A DNA stretch of 64,000 nt from Ilyonectria destructans (Eukaryota; Ascomycota; Sordariomycetes; Hypocreales; Nectriaceae), in contig JAHEWK010000024.1 in NCBI GenBank assembly GCA_020740775.1, positions 186,001 to 250,000 of the forward strand, read 5' to 3'. Position 1 is the first letter of the stretch, and each line of letters starts with the position of its first letter. The notes beneath the pieces are model-generated. The model saw only the letters and a list, made by a program, of their open reading frames with translations, did not search any database and had not been told where the DNA came from. This document shows positions 30,322-42,639 of the stretch, in pieces. Made by a program: the position numbers and the translations under genes.

Positions 30322-31384
30322 ATGTCTGACGCCAAATCCCCGGCGATTCAATACTTCGGCCTGTCCTGTCCGAACGGCGGCGAGTTTTACATCTGCGATG
30401 GCAGCGCGAACGAATTCATAGGATGCTGCACCATCGACCCCTGTGCCGACGGCAGCGGTCTGTGTGAAAACCCCCAGCTGCGAACGGCCTCCTTCGACGC
30501 CGATAAATTCGATGATCTGACGACCCAAAGCTGCGATGACAGTCGACAGTCAGATGTCTGGTGGATCTGCGAAAACATCAACCCCCCCTTCATCGGCTGC
30601 TGCGATGTAAGTCCTTGCTCCAGCGGATGCCCGCACAGCAAGCTCTTGCCCGCGGTCCTGTCGACACTCTCGAAAAACAAGCAAGCATTTCTCGACCCCG
30701 AGGCGTACGCAGCAAGCAAGACGACGAGCGCGGCTACGAGCGCGGCTACGAGTACGGCGTCCGCGACGAACTCGGCGGACCACAAAGACAGCGGGGGCTT
30801 GAGCACTGGTGCTGTGGCGGGTATTGCTGCTGGATCAGCTGCCGTCGGCGTCATGCTCATAGCGATCCTTATATGGAAGTGTTGGTTGGCTCCGCGGAAG
30901 CGAAAGCAGAACGAGGAGGAGATCCAGCGCGCGGCATACAACATGCATCAGACTGGCTCTCCCGGGGGCTTTCTTCCAAGCCAGTCGCCAACGGGCTATT
31001 ACCAAGGTACGTGGCCCCTTCATACAACCAGGAAGGCAAGCGTGGCTCACATGTTGTGTAGAATCTCCAGCCCCCATACCCAATGTCGTCCCACACTATC
31101 CCAGCGGCTTTTCAGTAGACCATGACGGCAAGTTGATACCACATTATACGTCTGATCAACATGTCGGGATGAATGCCTACCCTAACTTCGGCTCGGTCCC
31201 TCAAGGCTATGGCCAAGCCTACTCACCCCTGCCAACGATAGCAATACAGGAAACGGACGGCACTACCACCACTCCGCAAGAGCTCGCAACAGGACATGAG
31301 CTTGGGGACCATCAAAGCCAAAACCAAACTCCGACTGCAAATCATGAACCGCAATACCACGAGCAGGGATCCCGTTATGATTGA
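30322..31384 (+). CDS. Cys-rich single-pass membrane protein (335 aa)
   Basis: Exon 1 (30322-31006) and exon 2 (31062-31384) are joined by a 55-bp intron (GTACGT, CTCAC, TGTAG) in phase. The N-terminal 110 residues hold two related Cys modules (YICDGSANEFIGCCTIDPC, and WWICENINPPFIGCCDVSPC). A Ser/Thr/Ala linker follows, then a single transmembrane helix at about residues 165-190 (GAVAGIAAGSAAVGVMLIAI) with a basic stop-transfer (RKRKQ), and a long Gln/Pro/Tyr-rich cytosolic tail. No signal peptide is visible, so topology relies on the internal helix. The layout resembles fungal wall-stress or surface sensors; ligand and partners are unknown. Confidence 0.8.
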
Positions 31385-31822
31385 GTGGAAAGGAACTGGG
31401 ATGCTGAAGACTGGTCTACTAGTTCTGCAATTTGAAGGTGTAACATTACACCACCAGTGGTCTACTTGATATCAAGAGCGATGGCGTTCTGGAATGATGT
31501 GCGGTCAATTGGCGACTGTCGAAGGATGAATCAAAGTGTTTATAGCCACTATCTGGACAGGTCTATGATAGCGTGTTATAATTAACCTACCCAAATCTAC
31601 CCATAATATCACTTAACCTTAGAAGTTTCGCTTACCTTACTGCAAGTTTATCCCAAGATGAAGGTAGTTGAAAGCTCTATACGAGGACATTGACAGCGGT
31701 TTAAATGTCTGCAAACCACCATAAGGTCACTACAACGAGTTATTTAATATCATGATTCTGACATATGAAGTGATAAACCCAAAGAAGGAGTGATCCTAAT
31801 TACCCGCTACTCTGAGTATTGG
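31385..31822. other. Intergenic between convergent genes
   Basis: These are the 3' flanks of the Cys-rich membrane gene (rightward) and the trypsin-like gene (leftward). Nothing else is seen. Confidence 0.5.
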
Positions 31823-34800
31823 TTACGGATATCGCCCCAACTCAATCTCGTTATGATCCTGATCTCTCGTCCCCTGCCACCCCCAGCCCAACATTTCAAT
31901 GAATCTCTTTCCACCGTTGCATAAGCTATGAAAAGCAGCGTGACAGCCTTCCCAGCACCTCTTAGATTCAAACTTAGGAAAACGCTGTGATACAGCCATG
32001 CTAACAAGCCAAATACTAAAATACGTAATCAAGATAGTGACCACAAAAGAAGCGAAAGTCGGATTTTGAAGGGGGATAGTCGAAGATCCCATGCTAAAAA
32101 AGCTGGCTGCAAGCAGAATAGGAAGGAATATCTGTTCATCGATGTATTAGATCTCATCTTAGCGTGTCAAAGGCGGTAGACACTTACAAACAAGATTGAT
32201 GTTGTCATGTCGTATTTCCCTCGGGAATCGACGGCGAGCTGATTTCTCCGTATACTGAGATGCAGTTCGATCTGTAACACGGTTAGTTTGATCATTGTTC
32301 GTGGGTTTTGGTGAACCTACATCTTTTCTGAAGTCCTCGCATTGTTCTATAAGTTGACCCAAAAGGCCGTCCAGTTTTCTCAACTCGTGGCGAGTGTGTT
32401 TGATTGACTTCCAGGCATCCTTCACCAGAGTAAAACTCTCGCCAAAAGAATCTTGATCTGTGAAGTAATTCACGTCCCCGTCTATAAACCTGTCGAACTC
32501 CGATGCGGTTTGGGAAATGCTGTACTGTAATTGTTTAATCGCATGCAAGCTTTGGGCGATCCAAACAGAGGAATCGGAGGCAGAAGTTGCACCCCCATTA
32601 GAGCTCTGGGGGTCTAATATTGACATTTGGTGGTGAGTGATCTGTCAATTATTAGGAATCAACTCACTCAAGAGATAGGCCAAATTTATCTCACATATTG
32701 ACAGATCCTGGGCTGCAATTTCTTGATCAAGTCCTCCCATGCTTCTTTGACCTGTAGAAACCGTATTTGTAGGACCGTTAGGAAATACGTTCTTGGGTCC
32801 GACATTGACTCTGGCAGATTTGCGTCGTGATTCCCTCTGGTGAGGGGATCTGGGCTGTATTGATCCTCCACCTCATCCCAGTATGAACCCACGTCATCGG
32901 TACTGTCCTCTTCGAAATAGGTGTCGACAAAAAGATACGCCGTCCACGTCCAGTTGTCTAGTCCCGTAATTACACAAGAGATTTGTGCTTCATACAAAAC
33001 AGCTGTACCGTCACCTTGCCCCGAACTACCAGAGCCTGGATTTAGAAAGGAAAGGTCCACGCATCTTCTTATAAAATTGCCCTCTGATCGGACTCTAGAG
33101 TCTCTGGCCTTCGTTGTTCTCTTTGGCCAGCAAAAGAACGGAATGTGAAATTCTAGATTGAATCTCAAATTCTTGGAATACGATTAGCACTCGACGAGTT
33201 ATTTGGTAGAATAAGAGCTCACTGAAGTTGATACATGCAATGACGACCGGCACATCAAGTACTTTGCGAGAGCAGAACTCAATGCTTCGGATTGCAGCCC
33301 GGGAACTGTTGCGGCGAGAGCAGTGAAGCCCCACCGGTCGAGATCGGCGATGAATCTATACTCAAATCAGTGTTTTGGGCAATGTTGAACTTTTGCAGGT
33401 CTCACATCAAACGCCTATTGATATCATCATTGCCACAGTGGTTTGAATGTCCCGTTCTTGACTTCATGTTCGGAATGGCTTCCTTCCCAGGGTACCACTA
33501 CCATTTTGTAAGCCAAGATATATCAGTGCAAATTTGGATTTTCCATACCAGTTCTTTAAGCCTAAGATAAAGACCATAGGCCGTCAGAGGTTCACTGAGC
33601 GAGCTGTGTTTAGGAAGCCCCCCACTCGTAACATAGTCGTGAAGTATTGCGGTGGGATGTTGGCGATTCCAAGACACTTGGCTGAACAGCTCCTCCAGCG
33701 AGCACATAGCAAAATCCTCTACTTCCTCCACTTCAGCTTCACTATTGTATTGGGATAAAAGGAAGCGATTTGGAGTCATATCTGAGCCGAGAGATCTACA
33801 CGTATCAAAAAGCCTAGGAAAATTGAAGGTGGCATTGCATGCTAGAAGGCGGGGATCCCACGCATGAAGAAGTGATTGGCCCGAAGGGGAAGTCAAACGT
33901 GTTGGGATAGTTTCCACTTTGTTTTGTGGCAAGCAATGGCCAACGCAATTCGTTTTCCGCCCCCGGCCGGGTGATAGAGCCCTGTCAATGTCACTTGGTG
34001 GCGTATTGCTGTTGTAAGCGTTCCCCTCTCGATATCTCTCCTCCTTGACGGCCTTTGGTTGCCGACTGGTGTCCTCGGACTTCTTCAATGGATCAAGAGC
34101 CCTCCTGGGAGAAGAAACCGATACTGTTCCATGTGTTCGGGTACTCAAATCCTCGAAGGTTGCTGTTGCAGCAACAATATATGCAATCCGGGTTCCGGGG
34201 CATCCGCTAACGATATGGCCGTAAAGATTTCCGGATACTTCATCCACCACGACGGCCCCCGAGTCCCCTTCTGCAACGACGCCGTCTAACTGAACGACAT
34301 GGAGTTTTTGGGGTCGGTGTTGGTTTCCTTTGGCCAGGAAAGTTGTTCCCGGGATCAACATGCCTTTCAAGACTCCACTTGAGCTTGTTACTGAAATGAC
34401 ACGCCGCTCCTCATTCTCAATGGCAGTCAGTTGGCGGATTTGAGTAATGAGTGGATAGTCTTCATGATTGATGACGATTTCGTTATACGACAATGAGACG
34501 GGTTGGTCGATCGATATCAATGCATAGTCGAGGTTCGGGTTGTTTCCGTCTCGGGAGTGTAAAGCTACTTTTCCCACTTGGATCAAGGGTGGCGACTCTG
34601 GTGTTCCATCAAGGACACGATTGCGGTGACTGGTCGCATCACTATAGACCGTACATGTCGACTTTCGGTATCTTTCGTGCGTGGTTGATGTGCTTGAGTC
34701 TGTTTCGTCCCCCGACCACCCAGAATCAGACATCTCACAAAAGGACATGCTTGCCCTGTGCATATTCTGCTCAAAAGCAGAGAGGCCATCATCACTTTCA

Positions 34801-35489
34801 CTTTCGCTTTCGCTTTGGCCGTCAATTGAACAAGCATCGGAATCCATAGATAGGGAAACATGTTGGATACTATCCGGTACATTGCTGATATGGCCGACGG
34901 TGAGTTGGAAAAGCCTTCTTCCCACTTCAACCACCACGCCTCCAGTAGAACAAGAGTAGGCGTCAATAGTCCCGGGATGAGTGATGTACAGAGGTCTTCC
35001 AATTTTTGGGATGTGCGATGTGGAAAAGACCTCATGCATTGGATCTGAATTCGGGCGGGTTGTGATTGTCGAATTGACGTTTCCATTTGCCATATCCGAT
35101 GCCAAACTTCGACCAGGTACCAATTGCTCAAGCGGATAGTCGATTGATCCTAGCGCAAACCCGGGGTTGTTCTGGAGCGTCGCACTGACGCGTAATGCCT
35201 CTTTCGCTCTTCGACGTACTTTTTCGTCAACGCAACAGACCATGACTGTTGGGCGACTGGTCTCCTCCCTCTTTCCAATCATATAAACGCGTATGTTGAT
35301 TTCCGCGTCCTGGATATCGATATTCTTCAAAATGGCTGTGATTTCTGGATCAATCTCTTGATTGAACTTTTCAATTGCCGGGCCCCGAGCCCACCAGGCT
35401 CTCATCTTTCGCCCAAGCCTTGTTGTCTGTACCTCGCTTCCGCATGACTCCTCTGGGTTGGGCCATTTAACTTTACTGAGAGGTGGCAT
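31823..35489 (-). CDS. Trypsin-like protease domain fused to two-helix membrane module (1118 aa)
   Basis: Seven exons join in phase: 35489-33549, 33497-33406, 33355-33223, 33171-32695, 32641-32321, 32271-32188, 32131-31823. The six introns are 49-56 bp with GT/AG ends. Residues about 160-450 form a chymotrypsin-like domain: TVGH (His about 200), DYALI (Asp about 321) and GDSGA (Ser about 410), followed by LYGHIVSG. The triad is intact, with an acidic low-complexity insert between His and Asp. The C-terminal half has HIPFFCWPK, LYEAQISCVITGLDNW, AYLFVDTYFEE, DPLTRGNHDANLP and DPRTYFL, then two helices (IFLPILLAASFF, and TILITYFSIWLVSM), as in fungal CorA-like membrane proteins. A stop in the first exon's frame (TAG at 33498) is the acceptor of intron 1. 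Proteolytic control of a membrane module is inference. Confidence 0.78.
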
Positions 35490-36036
35490 TGTGACTTGGC
35501 AGGCGAACTGAGTATTCGATATCAAATAGATTTCAACAAATTGAATGAAGGAAGGCAGGCAAGAACAGAGAGATTTTCGATAGCGGCTCGATGAAGGAAA
35601 TGAGAAATTACGAAGAAAATGGAAATGGGAAAGAGATCAACCCCGTCGGGCTTACAGCGTCACTTTTTAGGCTGCATGACAAAGACGCAGTTTGGGCAAT
35701 GAAGGGGGCGAAGTGACACACCGAAATATGCCCCGCTCGCGGGCAGCGGAGTAATTGGGTAGCTTTGTAATTATTGTGTGGACTGGATGGCCTCAAATTG
35801 CAAAATGCAACAATGCCTTGAAATCCGCCTTACCGAGCAGAGTGCATGTTTGGGCCGTTATTACTACGAGCTTGGACTGATGCCCAAATGAAAAATGTTG
35901 AGGCGATGGGGATCCAGTCATCACTCTTCGGAGAGCAAGTTCAACGGAGTTAAAAAGTGCGGCCAACTGATCTTCTTGTATTAAGGCTTGCACCAAGGTC
36001 CATTTCTTTAGGCCAGATATTCTTCCCATTCATGAA
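35490..36036. promoter_or_regulatory. Shared divergent promoter of the protease/membrane pair
   Basis: 547 bp separate the two start codons. At the right end the sequence ATGAAATGA gives a two-codon upstream frame (36032-36040) whose stop overlaps the main ATG at 36037. No TATA box or operator was recognised. Confidence 0.45.
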
Positions 36037-37142
36037 ATGAACTCAATTCAACCTACGTTACCAGCAACGATAGGGTCCGATGAGTTGGTTCAGACGTTAT
36101 GGCGATCCTTTTCCTTTAATGACAGACTCTTCAACGGCGACTCAGTTCGGGAGATACATCACTCTGCCTACCAAGAGTACTATGAGCGCCAATGGGTTAT
36201 CACAGCAGGCAATTGCGATGGGAAATTTGTTGCCTTAAAAAAACCAGAGGACATCAACCGACTAGTTCAGCGATTGCAAACGGATAGATCTCGAGAGGAT
36301 CTACTGCTTGAAATCCAGAATATTTGTGGCCATGGAAATTCAGACGAGTCATTTCAAAATTCTCTTGACCTTGCAGCCAGAATTCTGCTCATGCTGAGGA
36401 TCGGAACTGTCAAGTATCAATTCCTCCCTCGCCGGTATCTAGCCTGGAACAACGGCTCCCTGCGATGCCTCGTTAGAGCTCATTTTACCGAGGATCCGAA
36501 GATGAATTGTGACGCCGTCAAGCTTCCAAAGTCGTTCAACGCCTGGAGTCTTGAGACGATTGGTGGCATCGAGATAAGCTTCACCGACAACTTAGCCGAC
36601 CATTTGTTGATGACCGAGGATGATTCCAAGGTATTGATATTTTGTTACGTATCTTTCCTCGAGTGCCAGAGACTCAAAGTGTAAGTTAGACTATCCGCAA
36701 TATGATATCTCTGTATTTATATAATCACAGTCAAGAATCTCTACTCCCTCTGGGATTGGCTGGAGAGACCCTCCGAACTCTTGCCTTGCTTTTCCCGCAG
36801 TCAATGAGTGGTCCAAGTGCCTCAAGGTCATCGAAACACTCTTGGTTCCGTCAGCTCTGTGATAGGCAACACAACACTGTCGACAAAAGGCTGGGCAGAT
36901 GTGGAACTCTACATATGGAAGATCGCCAGATGGAGAATTTCAAGTTCTGGAGAGACCGCATTGTCATTCTGAAGCAAGCATATGATGAGACAACGCCAAG
37001 AACTTTACCTCAGTTCTGGTACGATAGGCGGAATGGTGTACAGTGGTATACTTTCTGGGTCGCTGTCTCGGTTTTGGCTCTGACTATTGTCTTTGGAGTG
37101 GTTCAATGCGTTGAGGGCGGATATCAAGCTTGGAAGACGTAG
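36037..37142 (+). CDS. Single-pass membrane protein, divergent partner (351 aa)
   Basis: Exon 1 (36037-36680) and exon 2 (36731-37142) are joined by a 50-bp intron (GTAAGT...CACAG) in phase 2. The protein has a soluble helical body and a C-terminal block, FKFWRDRIVILKQAYDE, WYDRRNGVQWYTFWVA, then a helix (VSVLALTIVFGVVQC) and a short tail. This WYDRRN-QWYTFW signature followed by one helix defines a widespread uncharacterised ascomycete family, sometimes labelled CorA-like. No catalytic motif is visible. Its divergent promoter with the trypsin-like membrane protein, which also ends in helices, suggests they act together. Confidence 0.75.
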
Positions 37143-37267
37143 TTGACGCCTCATCGGTGTGTATGTAGCATTGTAGTTCAAATAATTCCTAGCATCGTTG
37201 AATAGTCTTAAGTTTCCAATGACTGTACCTTCTAGTAAATGAACCGTAGAAGACTCCAGCACTTTCA

Positions 37268-39035
37268 TCATAGCTCCTTCTCCAAACCCTGAGCTGCAGC
37301 TTCGTTCTGAATCTGGGCTTCAGTCTTGTATCCCTTAAACTTCCTGGCAGGTACACCTCGAGCGAACATTTCATCCAACTCCTGGTACGATCTTCCAGCG
37401 GTCTCGGGCTGATAAAACCAGAGGTATGCCAGAGCAAAGAGGCACAAACCGCCAAAGATAAATGCTACCTTCGCGCCTAGGTTTCCTTGATCGGGGTTGA
37501 ACATGAACGGGATGACAAACTGCCACATGACGTTGATGGAATTCTGCAGGGCGTATCCAATGGCGATAGTCTTGACACGGAGGCGTGATGTGGAGACTTC
37601 GCAAAGGAGGGAGAATGCTGTGGAACCGATGGATACATTATACCACCAGCTGTAGATGAGAATGAACGCTACTGTTCCCGTGATGGCAGGCTTTGAGGTT
37701 CCTAGCCCCAGTCCTCCTGTGATCAGGAGGAAAACAGTAAGGATGACAAGACCCCAGAAGGTAAGATCTCGTCTTCCAACCCTGTCAACCATAGCAGCGG
37801 CCATCAAATTGCCGACGATGGACAGAACAGGCTGTGCTATTTGAATTCGATAGCTCATGGTAGTCGAGTAGCCTGCCAACTGGAGATAGTAGGTAAAGTA
37901 GCCTGCCACAAATGCAATTCCAGACAGCGCCTGAATGGACAATGGCATAATGCTGATAATGGTACGGCGAAGGTTGGACTTGCGCAAGCACTCCATATAA
38001 GTAACGCCTTCGGTTTCTGTCCGGACGTGTTCCAGTGTGAGCTCGATAAGTGCAAGCTTCTTGTGGCCAACTTCGCCAGTATAGCCGAGTTTTCTGAGAT
38101 TTCGGAGTGCTCTTTCCTTTTTGCCTTTTGAAACGAGCCACCATGGCGACCTAGATACGATTAGTTAGGGACAAGAAAAGTCGTATACCAGTTTGACCTA
38201 CTCAGGCATGAAAGGGATAAGCAGTAACGCAACTCCGGCGAAACCCCACTGACAGCAAAAAACTGTCCGATACGCCCAACGCGTCTCGACATCACCAGTA
38301 TAGTTGATGACGATGAAGGCAACCAATGGCCCGATGCCATAGGCCACACCGACACCACATGTAAACACACCGCGGAGGGCTAAAGGGGTGATCTTGGAGC
38401 CTAGTAAGCAAATTGATACGTGTGTTGTGTGAGCGACTATATCTTACCTCTCCAATGTAGCTGACCATAGTTGTTGCAACTCCGCCAACCATTACGCCGT
38501 TCAAGAGCTTTCCCAAGAAGAAGACAAGGTTTGAGGTGGCAACAAACTCGATGGCGACAGCAGCCACGGAAATAATGAGAGAACCTATGAGGACGTTCTT
38601 TCGGCCAATCCAGTCGGCCAGTTCGGCAGAGATGAGGGAGGAAATCACAGCTCTGTACAGTCAGGTGTTAGCTATAGTCCTTTTCATACATGCAAAGAGA
38701 AGAAATACGTACGAAGCAACCGGGGCTCCACTGAAGGCAGACTGCCACTTGGCCGGGACAACATAGCTGTCCCCAAACTTGTGGCCAAAGTCTTTGCGGA
38801 ATTGGGGAATACCAATAACGCTACCAGCAGCTTGGACATCGAAACTAACGAGAATGATGCACCAGCAAGCATAAACACACCAGGCGCATGCCCAAGGATA
38901 CTTCACGAAGGATTTCCAGATGCCAGTGTCGTGGTCCTCTTGGTCAGCGAGATGGGCGAGCTGCGCATCTTCAGTCGCCTCGACCTGTTGGACGCCGAGC
39001 TTATCCTCAGGGTCGGTGACATTGTTTCTCGTCAT
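37268..39035 (-). CDS. Alpha-glucoside-type sugar transporter (MFS)
   Basis: Four exons (39035-38713, 38652-38448, 38392-38202, 38150-37268) give 533 residues. The sugar porter signatures are all present: DWIGRKNVLI after helix 2, EITPLALRG in helix 4-5, PESPWWLV after helix 6, DRVGRRDL in the second half and PETAGRSYQELDEMFARGVP at the C-terminus. The last motif is typical of maltose/alpha-glucoside proton symporters, so it probably imports disaccharides at the plasma membrane. All junctions keep phase and no lesion is seen. It lies 0.9 kb from a DUF1593 protein on the same strand. Confidence 0.9.
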
Positions 39036-39950
39036 ATTTGAAGATGGAAGTTCTCAGTCAAAAAGCAGGATCTGTGAAAACATAACCGGGGTGTCGAAAT
39101 GGCGGCTTGGGGGTCACCGGTTGAATTTATAGGACACAAAAGCCTTACTGACTCGTTTAATGACTTCTATATATGGTATTGATCGACATTAACCATGCTG
39201 CAATTCCGCAACTTCAGACGAACCCCGGATTCCGCTCGGGCCTACTATGCCGTCGCCGCCGTGTAGTTCTCGTGTTGCCATTAGCGGTTTTAGGGGAATG
39301 AGGCGATTCCTAGACCGGAGTGCTTAGGATTGCCCAAAACGTACCTGATGCCCCATGGTCCATCCTGGAGCGTCACTTCAAGTGCGGGGTTGGACCAGTA
39401 AATGAGGGATGAGACCCGCTAGCAAGAGACGGTCCGGGGTTAAGCATTTCCTGGGGGATAGAAGTGCCAATTTGGAGACTCCGTCGATCCATCCATGTCG
39501 TAGCGCGAATGAATCAGTTGATGGAAAAGTTGGTAAGGCCGTATGTCATCTAGATCACCTCCGGAGATGCCTATTTAAGATGTCAGGCTCGGAATTACCA
39601 AACCTAGACATCCATCATTTAGTACATTCGGTGCGAATTAGTTAGGACAGTGCTATGGTGCTTCAGTGCCCGCCTAGAACATGCAAAAGATCTGCGAAGC
39701 ATCACCACTAGAATATGTTAGCCGCTAGTATTCCGTCAGAACCGAGACGACGACAAAATGAACCATTTGACGAAAGCTAATCGCTCGCATTTGCGGTCCC
39801 AGGCCAGCTTACCACAAAAGGAGACGCTAAGCGCCAGACACTACACACAAAGACGATACTACTAATTAATACGGATTCGTGATGCGAACACGGGAATACA
39901 GTCTATTTAGCTTTCACCAGTAATCTATCTAGTTCATCTGCATTACATCA
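39036..39950. other. Intergenic, no gene seen
   Basis: Promoter of the sugar transporter and 3' flank of the DUF1593 gene. No conserved frames or repeats were recognised. Confidence 0.5.
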
Positions 39951-41435
39951 TTACTTCAAGTTCTTGTTGACCGGTTGAATGAGAATTCTTCGGTAACTTG
40001 TCAAAGCGGGTGTTCCATTATCCGTGACCTCCAGAATCAAGTGCAGCAAGAGGCCGCGCTCGATCTGCTTTTTCTCTCGGAAGAGGATGCAAGATTTCTC
40101 AGCCCCTGGAATCGTCACCTCCACCTTGCTGCCGCTCTCGTTGAGCGTCTTGATCTCAAGATGAGATACTTCAGGAGGGTGGTATGTTTGCTCGGCACTC
40201 GGCTCGATGTACTGGAACCACTTGAATGAAAGCTTGTCGCCATCCGGATCATACGTCTCTGATGCGTCAATGGTGATAGTTGAGCCCGCGTCTGCATCCA
40301 GGCGGAAAGGAGTGATCCCGATATCGCCGTTGACAGCAACGACAGGATGATGATTGGCCTTTGTGAAATCGTCCGTCAGAGTCCATTGCATGCGTGCCGC
40401 AAAGTCTTCCTGGAAGGCACTCCTCCAACGCCAGATGGTGGCCTTGTTGGTTCTATACATCTGGCCATCCATACCCTTAACAGTGTCGACAGTATCGGCA
40501 TAATGACACTGCGCAGCTCCCTTGTCGCTGACATTGACGGGAACATAACGGCCACCCCAGGAGCCGTACGAAGGTCGCTCCGGGAAGCTCAGGCCATTTT
40601 GGATCAAATACAAGAACGTGGGCGTGTCTCCCTCCATGATGTATTCGACATCGGGGTATTGAGCACCAAGCATTCCGACCTGGATGTGCTCCTTGAGCCA
40701 TTCCTTGGCAACCTTGGACGGATCAGGACCGCCCGGGTCAACGGCACCCGAGATGCCTACCCACGTAGACATCCCATACTGGTTCCAGCCGTGCACAGAG
40801 CAGATGTAGAAGATATCTGGCCATTGCTGTCGGATCCAGGCGCCGGAGTCGTCTTGGTCAGAGATAGTGTATACGCGCAGTTTTGATCGTAGCGTGGCTG
40901 CGTCTGGACGATCTCGGATCTTGTTGAGCACTTGTGCCAGCACGTTCGTGCCGCCCCAGACAAGAACCCACAGTGGCTCGTCAGAGGGAGCCATAATCCT
41001 TTCCAACAGGAGGTTGCCTCCCTCGCTCAGTGGAATGTCATCTCCAACCGCCTCCATGCCATATACCTTGGAAAGGGTAAGCGTATGCAGTGATTAATGC
41101 ATCTTTTTACTTACTGGAGGCCCGGGTTTGACGATGCTTCTCATATAATCCGCAGACGGGTAGGGGAACTGTGGGTGGGCGTGGGCATTGAGATTATCGA
41201 CCACAGGCTCATATCCGTCAAGAATCTGAAACAAATTCTCAGGAGCAACCTTGTCCTTGAGCCATATTGATGTGCAGGCGACGATTCCCTCGGTCTGAAA
41301 CTGGTTGGAGTAGGTCAGATATCGGCAGAACGACTGGGCGTCATCGGGCTCGTTGGTGATGTCGGTCAAAATGAAGACGCGCGGCCTTGACGGAAATGGA
41401 ACGATGTTCACGCGCTGAGAAGTAGATTCGGCCAT
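39951..41435 (-). CDS. DUF1593 nucleoside-hydrolase-like protein (478 aa)
   Basis: Exon 1 (41435-41115) and exon 2 (41066-39951) are joined by a 48-bp intron (GTAAGT...TTCCAAG) in phase 0. RVFILTDITNEPDDAQSF near the N-terminus is the DxxxExDD metal-site pattern of the inosine-uridine hydrolase fold found in this family. PLWVLVWGGTNVLAQVL, YTISDQDDSGAWIRQQWP and YGSWGGRYVP are further conserved parts. The C-terminal 130 residues form a beta-sandwich with ASETYDPDGDKLSF (Sde182-type). Family members are annotated as cellulose-binding or saccharide-degradation proteins; the exact substrate is unknown. No signal peptide is seen. Confidence 0.85.
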
Positions 41436-42639
41436 GTTGGGAGGAGACTATCAACTGTCGACATGCGAGGGAATATTTTGGTAAGCGTATTCACGCACCA
41501 CGGCCAGTTTTTATGGCTGTTGTTAAATCACCGATATCCGAGGCCAAGGAAGCGATCTCCGTGGATGACCCGGAATGGGTATGTGTTGGGTGTCTTAGAA
41601 GGGAAATATTAAGCACCGGCAATCCCGGTCGGGACGAGTTCCGATACGCTAGACCGACGATCCTACCCTATACGAACAAATGGCGTTGCAAGCGTCGCAG
41701 AGGTGTCAAGACGAGCACATTGATGTGGGAGATTCGATGCTAGCGCAATATCCACGACTTCTCTGGGTTTTCATGCTCTATCAAGCTGCTCTCTAAGCTT
41801 TGTCTGTAGTGGTGGTGGTATGTCCTTTAAGCTGAGTTGATGCTGAGCTTAGGTTGAGGAGACATGAGTTGAAACTGGGGGAAGGGGGGGGGGGGGGGGG
41901 GGGGGTGAGGTGTCTGCGCGAGCCCACTTATGGAATCGCATGCTCCTACAAGGACCTAGATCTGTGTGTGACGGCCGTGCTTAACCTGGTCTGACGGTTT
42001 AGGGTAGGCGCGAATTGTGGGGAGTTCAGGTCCTAGTAGGGATCGGGACGTTGGGTGTAAGTCGTTGTGTGGTTACTGCGAATTGGGATAAACAGTATAG
42101 TGAAGGTGTTACGTATGGTAATATTTAGCAGGTGCAGTGAGCTAGATAACTAAGTGTTACTGATAGTTGAGGAGCTGTGCCTGGCGGAGGTACACTCCTC
42201 GGGCGACTATTTACTAGCTGTCTAATGGTAATCACTGTTGTAGTATTTCGTGGCGGCTTCGAGAATGGCGACCGTGCTGGAAACCCAGCGGGTGACGTCG
42301 GCTGCTACCATACTTTTACGCAGGCTATCGGTGCAGAAGAGAAGGTGTATTATGCTCTATATGCCAATCTCGGCGTTCATTGACGAGTTGCCGTGCAGCT
42401 ACCCTATGCCATTCGCGAAGACTGTAACGGTTTGCCAAACCGTTGCGGCACAGGGCAAAAGATCGGGCGATTGATCGTATGTCAAGCAATCAATCGGTTG
42501 GCTACTAACTACTATAGGGGATCACTGTTACAGGTTGTAACAAAGATCTTGAAATCTAGCCTTTAGCTTGACAGACTGGGCATATATCTAGAAATTGATT
42601 GTTGTCTGATAGTATGCTGCTCATATCATGTATGAGAAA
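41436..42639. other. Intergenic with a 22-bp poly-G run
   Basis: No gene. An uninterrupted run of 22 G lies at 41884-41905 within a G-rich strand segment, followed by G/T-rich sequence. The 85-bp dispersed repeat copy is at 41719-41803. Confidence 0.5.
41719..41803 (+). repeat. Dispersed 85-bp repeat, copy 1
   Basis: It aligns without gaps to 46104-46188 with 77 of 85 identical bases. Seven of the eight differences are transitions. Neither copy is in a gene. Confidence 0.8.

Noticed and set aside
31823..33500. A separate gene starting at ATG 33467 downstream of a 675-residue protease gene
   Set aside because: The stop at 33498 is exactly the AG of a 51-bp intron, and coding similarity to one protein continues in phase through both parts.
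38151..38220. Suspected one-base frameshift in exon 3 of the alpha-glucoside transporter
   Set aside because: Recounting the bases showed that the reading frame is intact through the PESPWW motif.
41884..41905. Telomere-like sequence
   Set aside because: The tract is pure G, not the TTAGGG repeat of filamentous ascomycetes.
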